Part shown: positions 1 to 8,616 of the stretch, piece by piece
How the letters are laid out: every line of letters starts with the position of its first letter
Position numbering within the stretch: position 1 is the stretch's first letter
Origin: Flavobacterium sediminis
GTDB lineage: Bacteria > Bacteroidota > Bacteroidia > Flavobacteriales > Flavobacteriaceae
Assembly: GCF_003148385.1 (NCBI RefSeq)
Contig: NZ_CP029463.1
Span: 1,612,001-1,676,000 of the forward strand
Reading direction: 5' to 3'
Length of the DNA: 64,000 nucleotides
Program-made: the position numbers and the translations under genes
Notes under the pieces: model-generated
Seen by the model: only the letters and a program-made list of their open reading frames with translations
Database searches by the model: none
Told to the model about the DNA's origin: nothing

Positions 1-1
1 A

Positions 2-454
2 GCTACCTTGCCGGAATCTGTAGTTTATTTACCCGGCGGAGACGAAGACGGCGTTGAAGTGGCAGAACTCTTTAGCTTTACGATCAATACAAATAGTTTA
101 GCTTTATTGGAAGTAAAGTACAGTATTAGTTTTGAGGTTTTTCAAAACTTAGCGGAAGATGTTTTAACAGATATGGCCGCAAGAAGAGTCAATACGTATT
201 TTATGCTTGATGGTTTGTCCAGACAGTTTGGACACGCTTCAAAATGTTATACCGGAGGATCGCGTGATAGTAAAACCGGATTGATGTATAATACTTCTAC
301 AACCTACATAACTCTGCCGGCAGCTGGTAGTTATACGATTCGCTTTTTTGGTGAAGTTTCATCCGGAATCACAGCCAGTACATCTTTTACAGGAAAGGAA
401 ACCTGCGTGAAATTTGCCAGAGGAAATGATTCATTATTGTTCAGATTACATTAA
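2..454 (+). CDS. Secreted repeat-family protein, 5' end outside window (partial)
   Basis: The reading frame is open from the first full codon and ends at a TAA, so this is the C-terminal ~150 residues of a longer protein. I do not recognise a named function. The segment resembles the C-terminal halves of the two following genes: a short EVKY strand motif, a central stretch around ARRVNTYF, and a final FFGEV-type strand followed by a near-terminal beta strand. A small internal start (TTG at 8) is possible but the paralogs have signal peptides and an N-terminal repeat that would lie upstream. It is probably a secreted or surface-exposed beta-rich protein, the first of a three-gene tandem family. 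Confidence 0.6.
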   Translation, partial: ATLPESVVYLPGGDEDGVEVAELFSFTINTNSLALLEVKYSISFEVFQNLAEDVLTDMAARRVNTYFMLDGLSRQFGHASKCYTGGSRDSKTGLMYNTSTTYITLPAAGSYTIRFFGEVSSGITASTSFTGKETCVKFARGNDSLLFRLH

Positions 455-475
455 CCCCCTCATAAACTACTTACT

Positions 476-1264
476 ATGAAACATAATTATTTTAAAAAAA
501 TACTACTGTTAGTCATACTGTTAAACTATTGTGTAGTGAATGCCCAAGATGTAGGTATAGGAACTGAAACCCCGGAGGAAACGTTGCATATTGCAGGTCC
601 TAATACTATAAGAGTGGAAAGTTTCAGTACGGCAAATAATCCGCTAAATAATGGAGTAGACCTAGCTCCGGTATATGTGGATTATAGAGGTAATTTAACT
701 TTGACTCCGCCAAGTTATAATCTCGGAATGGGGCTTCCGATAAACTTTTTAATTGATGTGCCTAATTTTGTTCCGGATAACCTTTTGATGTTAGCTCCTC
801 CTTATGATAAATTAGGGAGAGTGGTTAGTAATCCGGCTGGAGTTACTTATGCAGAGCAATTTATTTATAGTGTTCCTTTTACAGCTCCTCAGAATTGTAC
901 TATAGAGGTTAAATACGGACTGACGTTTCTGATGTCTTCTCTTGATTTAACAACAAATCCACCGGAAAGTATAAGTGATCTAAAAACAAGAGTTATTCAG
1001 ACATTTTTTTGTATAGATATTAATAATGATGGTTTATCACCTGCAGAATATGCTGTTAAATATGGTTTTAACGGACAATCATACGGGAGTGATGCCGGAG
1101 GAGCATTGGGGTATTCTTATATGAATAGTCAAGGTTTTGCTTCATTACCACCCGGAACACATTCATTATATTTTTTCGGTGTAGTACTGGATAACCCGAA
1201 TGTTGAAACTTATGTAGGTTTTGGCGGGGCGAGTGATTACTTAAAAGTTAGAGTGTACAATTAA
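476..1264 (+). CDS. Secreted hypothetical protein, tandem paralog 2
   Basis: 262 residues. Residues 1-23 form a signal peptide ending VVNAQ, typical of Flavobacteria. Immediately after it is a VGIGTETPEETLHIAG segment, a motif common at the N-terminus of secreted, fibre-like Bacteroidota proteins, followed by a beta-rich body with an EVKYGLTF strand and a C-terminal YFFGVV strand. The gene lies 21 bp after the preceding paralog and 11 bp before the next, which suggests one transcript. Function is not known to me; a surface or secreted role is inferred from the signal peptide only. Confidence 0.7.
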   Translation: MKHNYFKKILLLVILLNYCVVNAQDVGIGTETPEETLHIAGPNTIRVESFSTANNPLNNGVDLAPVYVDYRGNLTLTPPSYNLGMGLPINFLIDVPNFVPDNLLMLAPPYDKLGRVVSNPAGVTYAEQFIYSVPFTAPQNCTIEVKYGLTFLMSSLDLTTNPPESISDLKTRVIQTFFCIDINNDGLSPAEYAVKYGFNGQSYGSDAGGALGYSYMNSQGFASLPPGTHSLYFFGVVLDNPNVETYVGFGGASDYLKVRVYN

Positions 1265-1275
1265 ATTTTACAATC

Positions 1276-2100
1276 ATGAAAAAAATTACATATATATATA
1301 TTGTTTTAAGTGCTTTTGCTGCTAATTCGCAAGTGGGAATTAAAACCTATACGCCGGAGGAAGAATTGCATATCGCGGGAACCGATTCTAATATTAGAAT
1401 AGAAGGTCTCGGGCAGTTTTACAATCCGAATAATTTAGGAACCGGATTGACGACCAAAGTTTATGCTGATGCAAATGGAGATTTGGTGCTTGGAACATTA
1501 CAGGACAATGTTGACGTTATTTTTGATTCTGAAAATTATTTAGAAGATGTTCAGAATCCAACCTCTTTAATTAATCAAACAGGAGAAGGATCAGGATTTA
1601 GTGAAGTTGGTATACCCATAGGAGGTACAGCTACTTCCTTTACATTGACCCAGCCGGCAATTGTTGAGGTTAATTATTCTGTGAGTTGGAATATCGGAAA
1701 AAATGCTACGGACAGATCCAGACTGGATGACTATAGAGCAAGGATTATTCAAACAGGAATATATTTCAGGCAAGGTAACTATTTAGGGCCAACAGTCATA
1801 ACTGATTATTATGGAAACCCAATTAACGGAATACCTCTTTGTATTACGTCAACCTGTAGTGAACAAGCTGGTGTTATTGCAATTAACGGGCAGTTTTACA
1901 ATAATAATTACCTAAAAGAAGGAGAATGGAAAAATTTCAGAAATACGGCTTCCGATTATGTGATTTTGGGACCGGGAACCTATACACCTATGTTTGTGGC
2001 GCAGTTAGCGGTTCGTGATACTTCAGGAACCGGAGCCGTGAAGATGTATGTAGGAGTAGGGGCTGATGAATTGCAGATTATTGCTTATTACTTTAACTAA
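1276..2100 (+). CDS. Secreted hypothetical protein, tandem paralog 3
   Basis: 274 residues with a short signal peptide ending AANSQ at about residue 19, then VGIKTYTPEEELHIAG, nearly the same N-terminal motif as the previous gene. The middle has EVNYSVSW and RARIIQTGIYF, matching EVKYGLTF and KTRVIQTFF of paralog 2, so the two are homologous along their length. The coding sequence is followed by a strong rho-independent terminator, so it is the last gene of this small operon. No enzyme motif is visible; function unknown. Confidence 0.7.
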   Translation: MKKITYIYIVLSAFAANSQVGIKTYTPEEELHIAGTDSNIRIEGLGQFYNPNNLGTGLTTKVYADANGDLVLGTLQDNVDVIFDSENYLEDVQNPTSLINQTGEGSGFSEVGIPIGGTATSFTLTQPAIVEVNYSVSWNIGKNATDRSRLDDYRARIIQTGIYFRQGNYLGPTVITDYYGNPINGIPLCITSTCSEQAGVIAINGQFYNNNYLKEGEWKNFRNTASDYVILGPGTYTPMFVAQLAVRDTSGTGAVKMYVGVGADELQIIAYYFN

Positions 2101-2124
2101 AATAAAGGATGAAGATATAAAATA

Positions 2125-2152
2125 AAAAAGAGCGCTATAAGCGCTCTTTTTT
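2125..2152. terminator. Bidirectional rho-independent terminator
   Basis: A 9-bp GC-rich stem (2128-2136 with 2140-2148) with a 3-nt loop is flanked by A-run on one side and T-run on the other. It sits between the end of the secreted-protein operon and the end of the convergent AraC-type gene, so it can serve both strands. Confidence 0.85.
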
Positions 2153-3023
2153 ATGAATTGACATTTAGATTCAATAGATATTTTTTTGGGGTTATCCCGA
2201 ACTTTTTCTTAAATGCTGTAATAAAATGACTGGAAGTACTATAGCCCACTTTTAGTCCCACTTCGTTAACATTATAAGATCCGGAATCAAGCATCTTACG
2301 AGCCACTTCCATTTTATAATCAAATAAAAAATTGAAAACGCTATCGCCGTAAATTTGTTTAAAGCCTACTTTTAGTTTTTTTAGAGATAATCCTACTTCA
2401 TCTGCCAGTTCCTGTAATCCGGGAGGCTCTGCTAAGCGATTGATGACTATTTCTTTAGCTTTTTTAATTTTTAATACATTTTCTTCATCAATGAGAAACG
2501 GACAATTTTCAGCCGATGGATCTTCATTTTTATTAAAATACAAACTCATCAACTCATAACATTTTCCTTTTAAATATAGGTTTTTCAGGGACGAGTTTTG
2601 ATTGTAATTAAAGATCTGGTTTAAAACAATAGCCATTGAAGGGCTAATGTCTTCCTCTCCATAGTATTTTTTTTCTAAGTTATCCGGACTTAAAAAAGGT
2701 ATTTTTTCGGCATCGTTAGAGAATAATGTATGGAAACGTTTTATTGATATTAAAACAGATACGACCCATGATTTCGGGGCAAGTTCTAAGTGCAGAGGAA
2801 GCTCTTTTTGCGGATTATAGAGTAATAACGAAGATTCCTCTTTTAGTTCTAAGGCATAAGTGCCTTGGTTGAATATGAATTTCCCTTTGCCTTTCACATT
2901 AAAGTGAAATTGTATGAAGCCAATTTTTACCTGTTTTTCAAAATGTTCTTTAAAATCAGAATCATTCTGAAAACGCAACATGGTTAAATCCGGTTCTATT
3001 TTTATTTCTTCAAATGAACTCAT
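2151..3023 (-). CDS. AraC family transcriptional regulator
   Basis: 290 residues. The C-terminal ~95 residues hold two helix-turn-helix units typical of AraC/XylS: LQELADEVGLSLKKLKVGFK and VNEVGLKVGYSTSSHFITAF followed by KKFGITPKKY. The N-terminal ~180 residues form the effector or dimerisation part, similar in layout to PchR-type regulators of iron and siderophore genes, although no ligand residue can be read. It is transcribed divergently from hemA across a 230-bp intergenic region, so control of the heme operon, itself, or both is a reasonable inference. The start ATG is the only good one near the domain start. Confidence 0.85.
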   Translation of the reverse strand: MSSFEEIKIEPDLTMLRFQNDSDFKEHFEKQVKIGFIQFHFNVKGKGKFIFNQGTYALELKEESSLLLYNPQKELPLHLELAPKSWVVSVLISIKRFHTLFSNDAEKIPFLSPDNLEKKYYGEEDISPSMAIVLNQIFNYNQNSSLKNLYLKGKCYELMSLYFNKNEDPSAENCPFLIDEENVLKIKKAKEIVINRLAEPPGLQELADEVGLSLKKLKVGFKQIYGDSVFNFLFDYKMEVARKMLDSGSYNVNEVGLKVGYSTSSHFITAFKKKFGITPKKYLLNLNVNS

Positions 3024-3218
3024 AGCGATATTTTTTAATAACTTTACAAGTCGTTTCTTTTGGTGTTTATTTAGAATCGTTCTATATAAATAATTTCAAA
3101 AGTATTGGTTTTACTACAAATTTAAGATAAAGTTTGTTAGCAAACTATTTTATTACGAAAAAAACCAATAACGAAACAAAAAGTACTTTTAGCGTTATTT
3201 TTATAAAAATCATAGTTA

Positions 3219-3226
3219 TACATTTG
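3219..3226 (+). promoter_or_regulatory. hemA promoter -7 box
   Basis: TACATTTG matches the Bacteroidota -7 consensus TAnnTTTG and lies 27 bp before the hemA ATG. I see no clear TTG -33 element at the usual spacing, which fits a promoter that needs an activator such as the divergent AraC protein. Confidence 0.5.
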
Positions 3227-3253
3227 CTATACTTTAAGGTATAGAGTAAAATT

Positions 3254-4504
3254 ATGAACAACAGTAATACAAATAAGCCCTTGAGCTTTTATGTTGTAGG
3301 ACTAAGCTATAAAAAAGCAGATGCTGAAATGAGAGGGAAATTTAGCTTAGACGAAAAAGCTAAAAATGATTTATTACAGCAGGCAAAAACTGAACATATA
3401 GATAGTTTAGTAACTATATCTACTTGTAACCGTACAGAAATTTATGGTTTCGCTCAACATCCGTTTCAATTAATAAAACTACTTTGTGATAATAGCCAGG
3501 GATCTGTTGAAGACTTTCAGCGAGTGGCTTATGTGTATAAAAATAGAGAGGCTATTGATCATATTTTTAGAGTAGGAACGGGTTTAGATAGTCAGATTTT
3601 AGGTGATTTTGAGATCATTTCACAGATCAAACAAGGGTTTGTAGACAGTAAAAAGGAAAGTTTGGCAAATGCTTATCTGGAACGATTGACCAATGCAGTT
3701 ATTCAGGCGAGTAAAAGAGTGAAAAACGAAACTGAGATCAGCTCCGGAGCCACATCCGTTTCATTTGCAGCCGTACAATACATCATGAACAATATTCCGG
3801 ATATCGGAAACAAGAGAATTTTACTTTTCGGAACCGGTAAGATCGGACGAAATACATGTGAGAATCTGGTAAAGCACACCAAAAATGATCATATTGTTTT
3901 AATCAACCGAACCAAAGAAAAAGCAGAAAAGATTGCCGGGAAGTTCAATTTGATTGTAAAAGATTATGCTGACTTACAGGTTGAAATTCAGAATGCGGAT
4001 GTATTGGTCGTAGCAACAGGGGCACAAAACCCTACGGTTGATGCTGCTATTCTGAATTTAAAGAAACCTTTACTGATTTTAGATCTGTCTATTCCTAAAA
4101 ATGTAAATGAAGATGTTCGAAACATTGATGGAGTGACTTTGATACACATGGATCACCTTTCTCAAATTACAGATGAAACCTTAGAAAAGCGAAAACAGCA
4201 TATTCCGGCAGCAGAAAAGATCATTACAGAAGTTGCCGATGAATTTGCAGGATGGACCAAAGCCAGAAAATTTGCCCCAACCATTCATTCATTGAAAGAA
4301 AAATTAGCCGATATCAAAAAGGCTGAACTGAATTACCAAAGAAAAAAGTTCGAAAACTTCAACGAAGAACAAGCAGAAATTATCAGTAATCGTATTATTC
4401 AAAAGATAACCACACATTTTGCCAATCATCTTAAGGATGAAGACACAATGGTTGATGAGAGCATTCAGTGGATAGAGAAAGTCTTTCGGTTAAATAACAA
4501 TTAA
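3254..4504 (+). CDS. hemA: Glutamyl-tRNA reductase
   Basis: 416 residues, full length for the family. It reduces glutamyl-tRNA(Glu) with NADPH to glutamate-1-semialdehyde, the first committed step of C5-pathway heme synthesis. The catalytic cysteine is C58 in TCNRTEIYG; the NADPH-binding domain is near residues 185-200 with FGTGKIG; the C-terminal dimerisation helices follow after residue ~310. It is the first gene of the heme cluster and lies 10 bp upstream of hemC. It is likely regulated from the divergent promoter region shared with the AraC gene. Confidence 0.96.
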   Translation: MNNSNTNKPLSFYVVGLSYKKADAEMRGKFSLDEKAKNDLLQQAKTEHIDSLVTISTCNRTEIYGFAQHPFQLIKLLCDNSQGSVEDFQRVAYVYKNREAIDHIFRVGTGLDSQILGDFEIISQIKQGFVDSKKESLANAYLERLTNAVIQASKRVKNETEISSGATSVSFAAVQYIMNNIPDIGNKRILLFGTGKIGRNTCENLVKHTKNDHIVLINRTKEKAEKIAGKFNLIVKDYADLQVEIQNADVLVVATGAQNPTVDAAILNLKKPLLILDLSIPKNVNEDVRNIDGVTLIHMDHLSQITDETLEKRKQHIPAAEKIITEVADEFAGWTKARKFAPTIHSLKEKLADIKKAELNYQRKKFENFNEEQAEIISNRIIQKITTHFANHLKDEDTMVDESIQWIEKVFRLNNN

Positions 4505-4514
4505 AACCCTTCCC

Positions 4515-5438
4515 TTGAAAACAATTCGAATAGGAACACGTGATAGTGAATTAGCCCTTTGGCAAGCCCATACAGTAGAAAAACAATTAAACGATCTGGG
4601 GTATAAAACAGAGATTGTAGCTGTAAAGTCACAAGGAGATATTATTTTAGATAAACCACTTTATGAATTAGGAATTACCGGAATTTTCACAAAAACACTG
4701 GATATTGCTATGCTAACCGGTCAGGTTGATATTGCCGTTCATTCTATGAAAGACGTGCCGACAAGCTTGCCGAAAGGAATTGTACAGACAGCAGTTTTAA
4801 AAAGAGCGAATGTTTCTGATATATTGGTTCATAAAGGCAATCTGGATTTATCAAGTGATAATGTCACAATAGCAACCGGGAGTTTAAGGAGAAAAGCACA
4901 ATGGTTGCATCGATATCCTGAACATACAGTAGTTGATTTGAGAGGGAATGTCAATACACGCATGCAAAAATTACAGGACAACGAATGGAATGGGGCTATT
5001 TTTGCAGCAGCCGGATTAGAACGTATTAACTTAAAACCGGAAAATGTCATTGATCTGGACTGGATGATTCCGGCACCGGCACAAGGAGCTATGTTAGTCG
5101 TTGCATTAGAAAATGATCCCTTTGTAATAGAAGCTACAGCTAAACTTAATGATAAGGAAACTGAGATTTGTACGTATATCGAGCGGCAATTTCTCAAAAC
5201 TTTAGAAGGAGGCTGTACCGCACCGATAGGAGCTCTGGCTAAAGTGGAAAATGAGTATATTTTTTTTGAAGGTGTTCTGTTCTCATTGGATGGTAAAGAA
5301 AAATATTTTATCGAAAAAAGTTGTAATTTTGACAATTATAATACTTTTGGCGAAAATTGTGCAAAAGAAATTTTAACCAAAGGAGGCGGTCAGTTAATGC
5401 AACAATTAAGAGAAGTATTAAAGACCAAACAAAAATAG
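4515..5438 (+). CDS. hemC: Hydroxymethylbilane synthase (porphobilinogen deaminase)
   Basis: 307 residues. It polymerises four porphobilinogen molecules to hydroxymethylbilane. The dipyrromethane cofactor cysteine is C234 in LEGGCTAPIGA; other family marks are IRIGTRDSELALWQ at the N-terminus, AVHSMKDVP near residue 74 and TGSLRRKAQ near 121. The start codon is TTG at 4515: the family begins exactly at this K-T/I-R-I-G-T-R strand, and no ATG lies between the hemA stop and this point in frame. It lies 10 bp after hemA and 11 bp before the potassium transporter gene, so these genes are probably co-transcribed. Confidence 0.95.
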   Translation: MKTIRIGTRDSELALWQAHTVEKQLNDLGYKTEIVAVKSQGDIILDKPLYELGITGIFTKTLDIAMLTGQVDIAVHSMKDVPTSLPKGIVQTAVLKRANVSDILVHKGNLDLSSDNVTIATGSLRRKAQWLHRYPEHTVVDLRGNVNTRMQKLQDNEWNGAIFAAAGLERINLKPENVIDLDWMIPAPAQGAMLVVALENDPFVIEATAKLNDKETEICTYIERQFLKTLEGGCTAPIGALAKVENEYIFFEGVLFSLDGKEKYFIEKSCNFDNYNTFGENCAKEILTKGGGQLMQQLREVLKTKQK

Positions 5439-5449
5439 AACACTAAAAA

Positions 5450-7192
5450 ATGGAAAGAGAATCTTTACTCAATTATATATATCGATTTTTTGATCTTATT
5501 GTTCTCCTTTTCATAGTGTTTGATTTTGGTTATGACTTTGAAGAAAACTTCAACACTCCCCATGTCATAGGATTAATTATTCTGACTTTCGGTTTACTGG
5601 GATTTAATGTCTTTAAGTTTTACAAATACAATTACAAAAGCAATATCAAATTAGCTTTAGTGAATATTGTACTTTTAACTTCTTTGTTAATTATTTCCGG
5701 AGTCTTAGCCGTTGTCAATAACGATTTTAGTACCCATTACGTTTTACAAAAAATAAAACCGGTCTTGGAAGGAGGTCTGATCTTTTATTTCCTCCTGAGA
5801 TTAATGGTTTTTGTGCGCCATATTTACGATATTTATTTTAACCCGGCGATTGTATTTGTAGGAAGTTTTGTGATTCTGGCATTAAGCGGAGCTTTTTTAA
5901 TGATGTTGCCCAGTGCTACAACAAACGGAATTACTTTTACCAATGCATTATTCACAGCAACCAGTGCCGTTTGTGTAACGGGTCTGGCTGTAGTAGATAC
6001 CGCTAATGATTTTACTATTGTAGGACAGTCTATCATTTTAGTTCTTATTCAGTTAGGAGGAATCGGAATCTTAACATTCACTTCATTCTTTGCTTTCTTC
6101 TTCAGAGGTAGTTCTTCTTTTAGAGAAGGTTTGAACACACGTGACTTTATTGCTCATGAGGGTTTAAAAGATGTATTCAGAGCGGCATTAAATGTGGTGA
6201 TCTTTACTTTATCAGTTGAAATAATCGGAGCTATATTTATTTATACATCCATACTAAAAACAGCAACAATAGAGAATAAATTATATTTTTCTATATTCCA
6301 TTCCGTCTCAGCATTCTGTAATGCCGGATTTTCCATTTTATCATCCGGACTTTATGACGAACACATCCGTTTCAATTATTATTTCCAATGGATCATAATG
6401 ATATTGATTGTTTTCGGAGGATTAGGACACAATATCATATTCAACTTTTACCAATATATTAAAACTTACGTCACAGAATTTTTTGATAAAAAAATTGTTC
6501 ATAAAGACGTTAAGATCATTACACTGAATTCTAAAATTGTAATTTATACGACAACAGTATTGTTGGTTTCCGGTTGGATATTTTTATTCTTTTCTGAATA
6601 CAACAATACAATGGAAGCTCACCGAACCTTTTTCGGAAAAATAACAACAGCAGCTTTTAACTCAGTAACACCCAGAACGGCAGGTTTCAATGTGATCGAT
6701 TTTAGCCAGATGACGGTTCCTTCTTTGTTGTTTGTGATCTTCCTGATGTGGATCGGAGCCTCGCCGGCATCGACCGGGGGTGGTATAAAAACCAGTACGT
6801 TTGCCTTGGCCACCTTAAATATTTTGGCCATAGCCAGAGGAAAAGAACGCATTCAGATCTTCGGTAGAAGGATTTCAAGTGAATCCACTTCCAGAGCGTT
6901 TGCTATTTTATGTATTTCCTTAATTGTAATAGGAATAGCGATTATGGCACTACTGATTTTAGAGCCACAAGGGACGCCTCTTTTAACAGTAGCATTTGAA
7001 TGTTTCTCAGCTTATAGTACAGTTGGATTGAGTTTGAATTTTACACCTACATTATCAGAACCCAGTAAGTATGTCATTATTGCGGTCATGTTTATAGGTA
7101 GAATAGGTATGCTGAACTTAATGATAGGAATCTTACGTCAGATCAACCATCAGTTTTATCAGTATCCGAAAGAAAATATTTTGATTAACTAA
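5450..7192 (+). CDS. TrkH/KtrB-type potassium uptake membrane subunit
   Basis: 580 residues. It forms the K+-translocating channel subunit of a Trk/Ktr uptake system. Four pore-loop filter motifs are visible: AVCVTGLA (~174), SAFCNAGFS (~290), TPRTAGFN (~410) and SAYSTVGLS (~523), each with the filter glycine. The N-terminal ~130 residues add about four membrane segments before the canonical core, which explains the length above a typical KtrB. It is followed 12 bp later by its cytoplasmic NAD-binding partner. Its position between hemC and hemD is unusual for a potassium transporter. Confidence 0.92.
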   Translation: MERESLLNYIYRFFDLIVLLFIVFDFGYDFEENFNTPHVIGLIILTFGLLGFNVFKFYKYNYKSNIKLALVNIVLLTSLLIISGVLAVVNNDFSTHYVLQKIKPVLEGGLIFYFLLRLMVFVRHIYDIYFNPAIVFVGSFVILALSGAFLMMLPSATTNGITFTNALFTATSAVCVTGLAVVDTANDFTIVGQSIILVLIQLGGIGILTFTSFFAFFFRGSSSFREGLNTRDFIAHEGLKDVFRAALNVVIFTLSVEIIGAIFIYTSILKTATIENKLYFSIFHSVSAFCNAGFSILSSGLYDEHIRFNYYFQWIIMILIVFGGLGHNIIFNFYQYIKTYVTEFFDKKIVHKDVKIITLNSKIVIYTTTVLLVSGWIFLFFSEYNNTMEAHRTFFGKITTAAFNSVTPRTAGFNVIDFSQMTVPSLLFVIFLMWIGASPASTGGGIKTSTFALATLNILAIARGKERIQIFGRRISSESTSRAFAILCISLIVIGIAIMALLILEPQGTPLLTVAFECFSAYSTVGLSLNFTPTLSEPSKYVIIAVMFIGRIGMLNLMIGILRQINHQFYQYPKENILIN

Positions 7193-7204
7193 TAGGAAAT
7201 AGAT

Positions 7205-7912
7205 ATGAAAATCATTGTTTTTGGTTTAGGAAATTTCGGTATGTCTTTGTCTTTAAGTTTGACGGAAACCGGAAATGAAGTGATAGGGATTGACAAAAAC
7301 ATGGAAAAAGTGAATCTTGTAAAAGATAAAATTTCTCATGCTATTTGTATGGACTCTACTAATGAATTGGCTTATGAAGCAGTTCCTTTGAAAGATTCGG
7401 ACAAAGTTGTCGTTGCGATAGGAGAAAATGAAGGAGCAGCAATCATTACAACGGCAATCATTAAAAAGCTAAGCGATGTAAAGATCATAAGCCGCGCATT
7501 ATCGCCTATTCACGATACGGTTTTGGAAGCAATGGGAATTCAGAATATCATTCATCCGGAACAGGATAGTGCCGACCGCTTGACAAAGCAGATCAATTTT
7601 AAGTCAACATTAGAAAACTATCAGCTCGATGATAATTTTACGATTTCAGAAGTATTGGCAAAACCGGAATTTTTCAACAGAACGGTAGAAGAACTGGATA
7701 CAGTGGACAAATACCATTTGACATTGATCACCATTATACGTAAAAGAGAAAAACGAAATTTAATCGGGAAAAAGAATATCATTAAAGAGTCTATCGGCAG
7801 GCCTAATTCTGACACTAAAATAGAACCCGGAGATATTCTGGTAGTTTACGGAAACAATAAAGACATCGAACATTATTGTTTAGGACAGGAAGAGCACGAG
7901 ATCAGAAAATAA
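7205..7912 (+). CDS. TrkA/KtrA-type potassium uptake regulatory subunit
   Basis: 235 residues. It is the cytoplasmic gating subunit of the K+ uptake system encoded just upstream. The N-terminal RCK domain has a nucleotide-binding GLGNFG loop at residues 7-12 and the acidic GID at the end of the second strand (~30); the C-terminal TrkA-C domain occupies roughly residues 140-225. One RCK unit only, so it is KtrA-like rather than the doubled E. coli TrkA. Only one base separates its stop from the hemD start, indicating tight co-transcription. Confidence 0.92.
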   Translation: MKIIVFGLGNFGMSLSLSLTETGNEVIGIDKNMEKVNLVKDKISHAICMDSTNELAYEAVPLKDSDKVVVAIGENEGAAIITTAIIKKLSDVKIISRALSPIHDTVLEAMGIQNIIHPEQDSADRLTKQINFKSTLENYQLDDNFTISEVLAKPEFFNRTVEELDTVDKYHLTLITIIRKREKRNLIGKKNIIKESIGRPNSDTKIEPGDILVVYGNNKDIEHYCLGQEEHEIRK

Positions 7913-7913
7913 A

Positions 7914-8573
7914 ATGAAAACCGTTTTATCTACAAAAAAACTTTCTGAAAAGAATAAAATTGTACTTGAGAATTCAGGTTTTCTGATTATTGAAAGGAAT
8001 TTTATCAAGGTAAAACCTATTCGTTTTCAACTGGAAACATGTAACAATATTATGTTATTTACCAGTAAGAATGCCGTAAAAAGCGTATTGCAAAATAAAA
8101 AAGCACGTACAGCTATACTAGAGAAAGAATGTTTGTGTGTAGGTAAGAAGACAAAAAAATTTTTAAAGAAAAAAGGGTTTAAAGTTTCAGATCAAGCCGG
8201 AAATGCTAAAGAGCTCGGAAAGTTAATTCTTAAAAAATACAGCGATCAAAGTTTTACGTTTTTTTGTGGTTCCTTACGGCGAAAAGAATTACCGGAAATA
8301 CTAACGGAGAACGGAATAAGCTTTAATGAAATTAAGGTTTATGAAACAGCACTAAAACCCTATAAAATAAACATAAAAACAGATGCTATTCTGTTCTTCA
8401 GTCCGTCAGCAGTTGAAAGCTTCTTAAAAGAAAATATACTGGATGACCAGATGTGCTTCTGTATCGGGAGAACAACAGCAAAAGCGTTGGAAAACCGAAC
8501 GCAAAATATTGAAATAGCTAATCAACCTACAGTCGAAAACGTAATGGAGGCTGTAATTAAATATTATAATTAA
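7914..8573 (+). CDS. hemD: Uroporphyrinogen-III synthase
   Basis: 219 residues. It closes hydroxymethylbilane to uroporphyrinogen III with inversion of ring D. HemD sequences are poorly conserved; the assignment rests on size, the two-lobe pattern with FTSKNAVKSV (~44) and FFSPSAVESFL (~161), the CIGRTTAKAL segment near the C-terminus, and its place between the hemC/trk genes and hemE. It begins one base after the preceding stop. Confidence 0.88.
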   Translation: MKTVLSTKKLSEKNKIVLENSGFLIIERNFIKVKPIRFQLETCNNIMLFTSKNAVKSVLQNKKARTAILEKECLCVGKKTKKFLKKKGFKVSDQAGNAKELGKLILKKYSDQSFTFFCGSLRRKELPEILTENGISFNEIKVYETALKPYKINIKTDAILFFSPSAVESFLKENILDDQMCFCIGRTTAKALENRTQNIEIANQPTVENVMEAVIKYYN

Positions 8574-8616
8574 AACCGTGCTGTATGCTATACACTACAG
8601 CTTTATATCCTAAAAG

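Noticed and set aside
4829..5335. 168-residue minus-strand frame inside hemC
   Set aside because: It runs opposite to a clearly conserved hemC sequence and has no recognisable family or promoter; it is a shadow frame.
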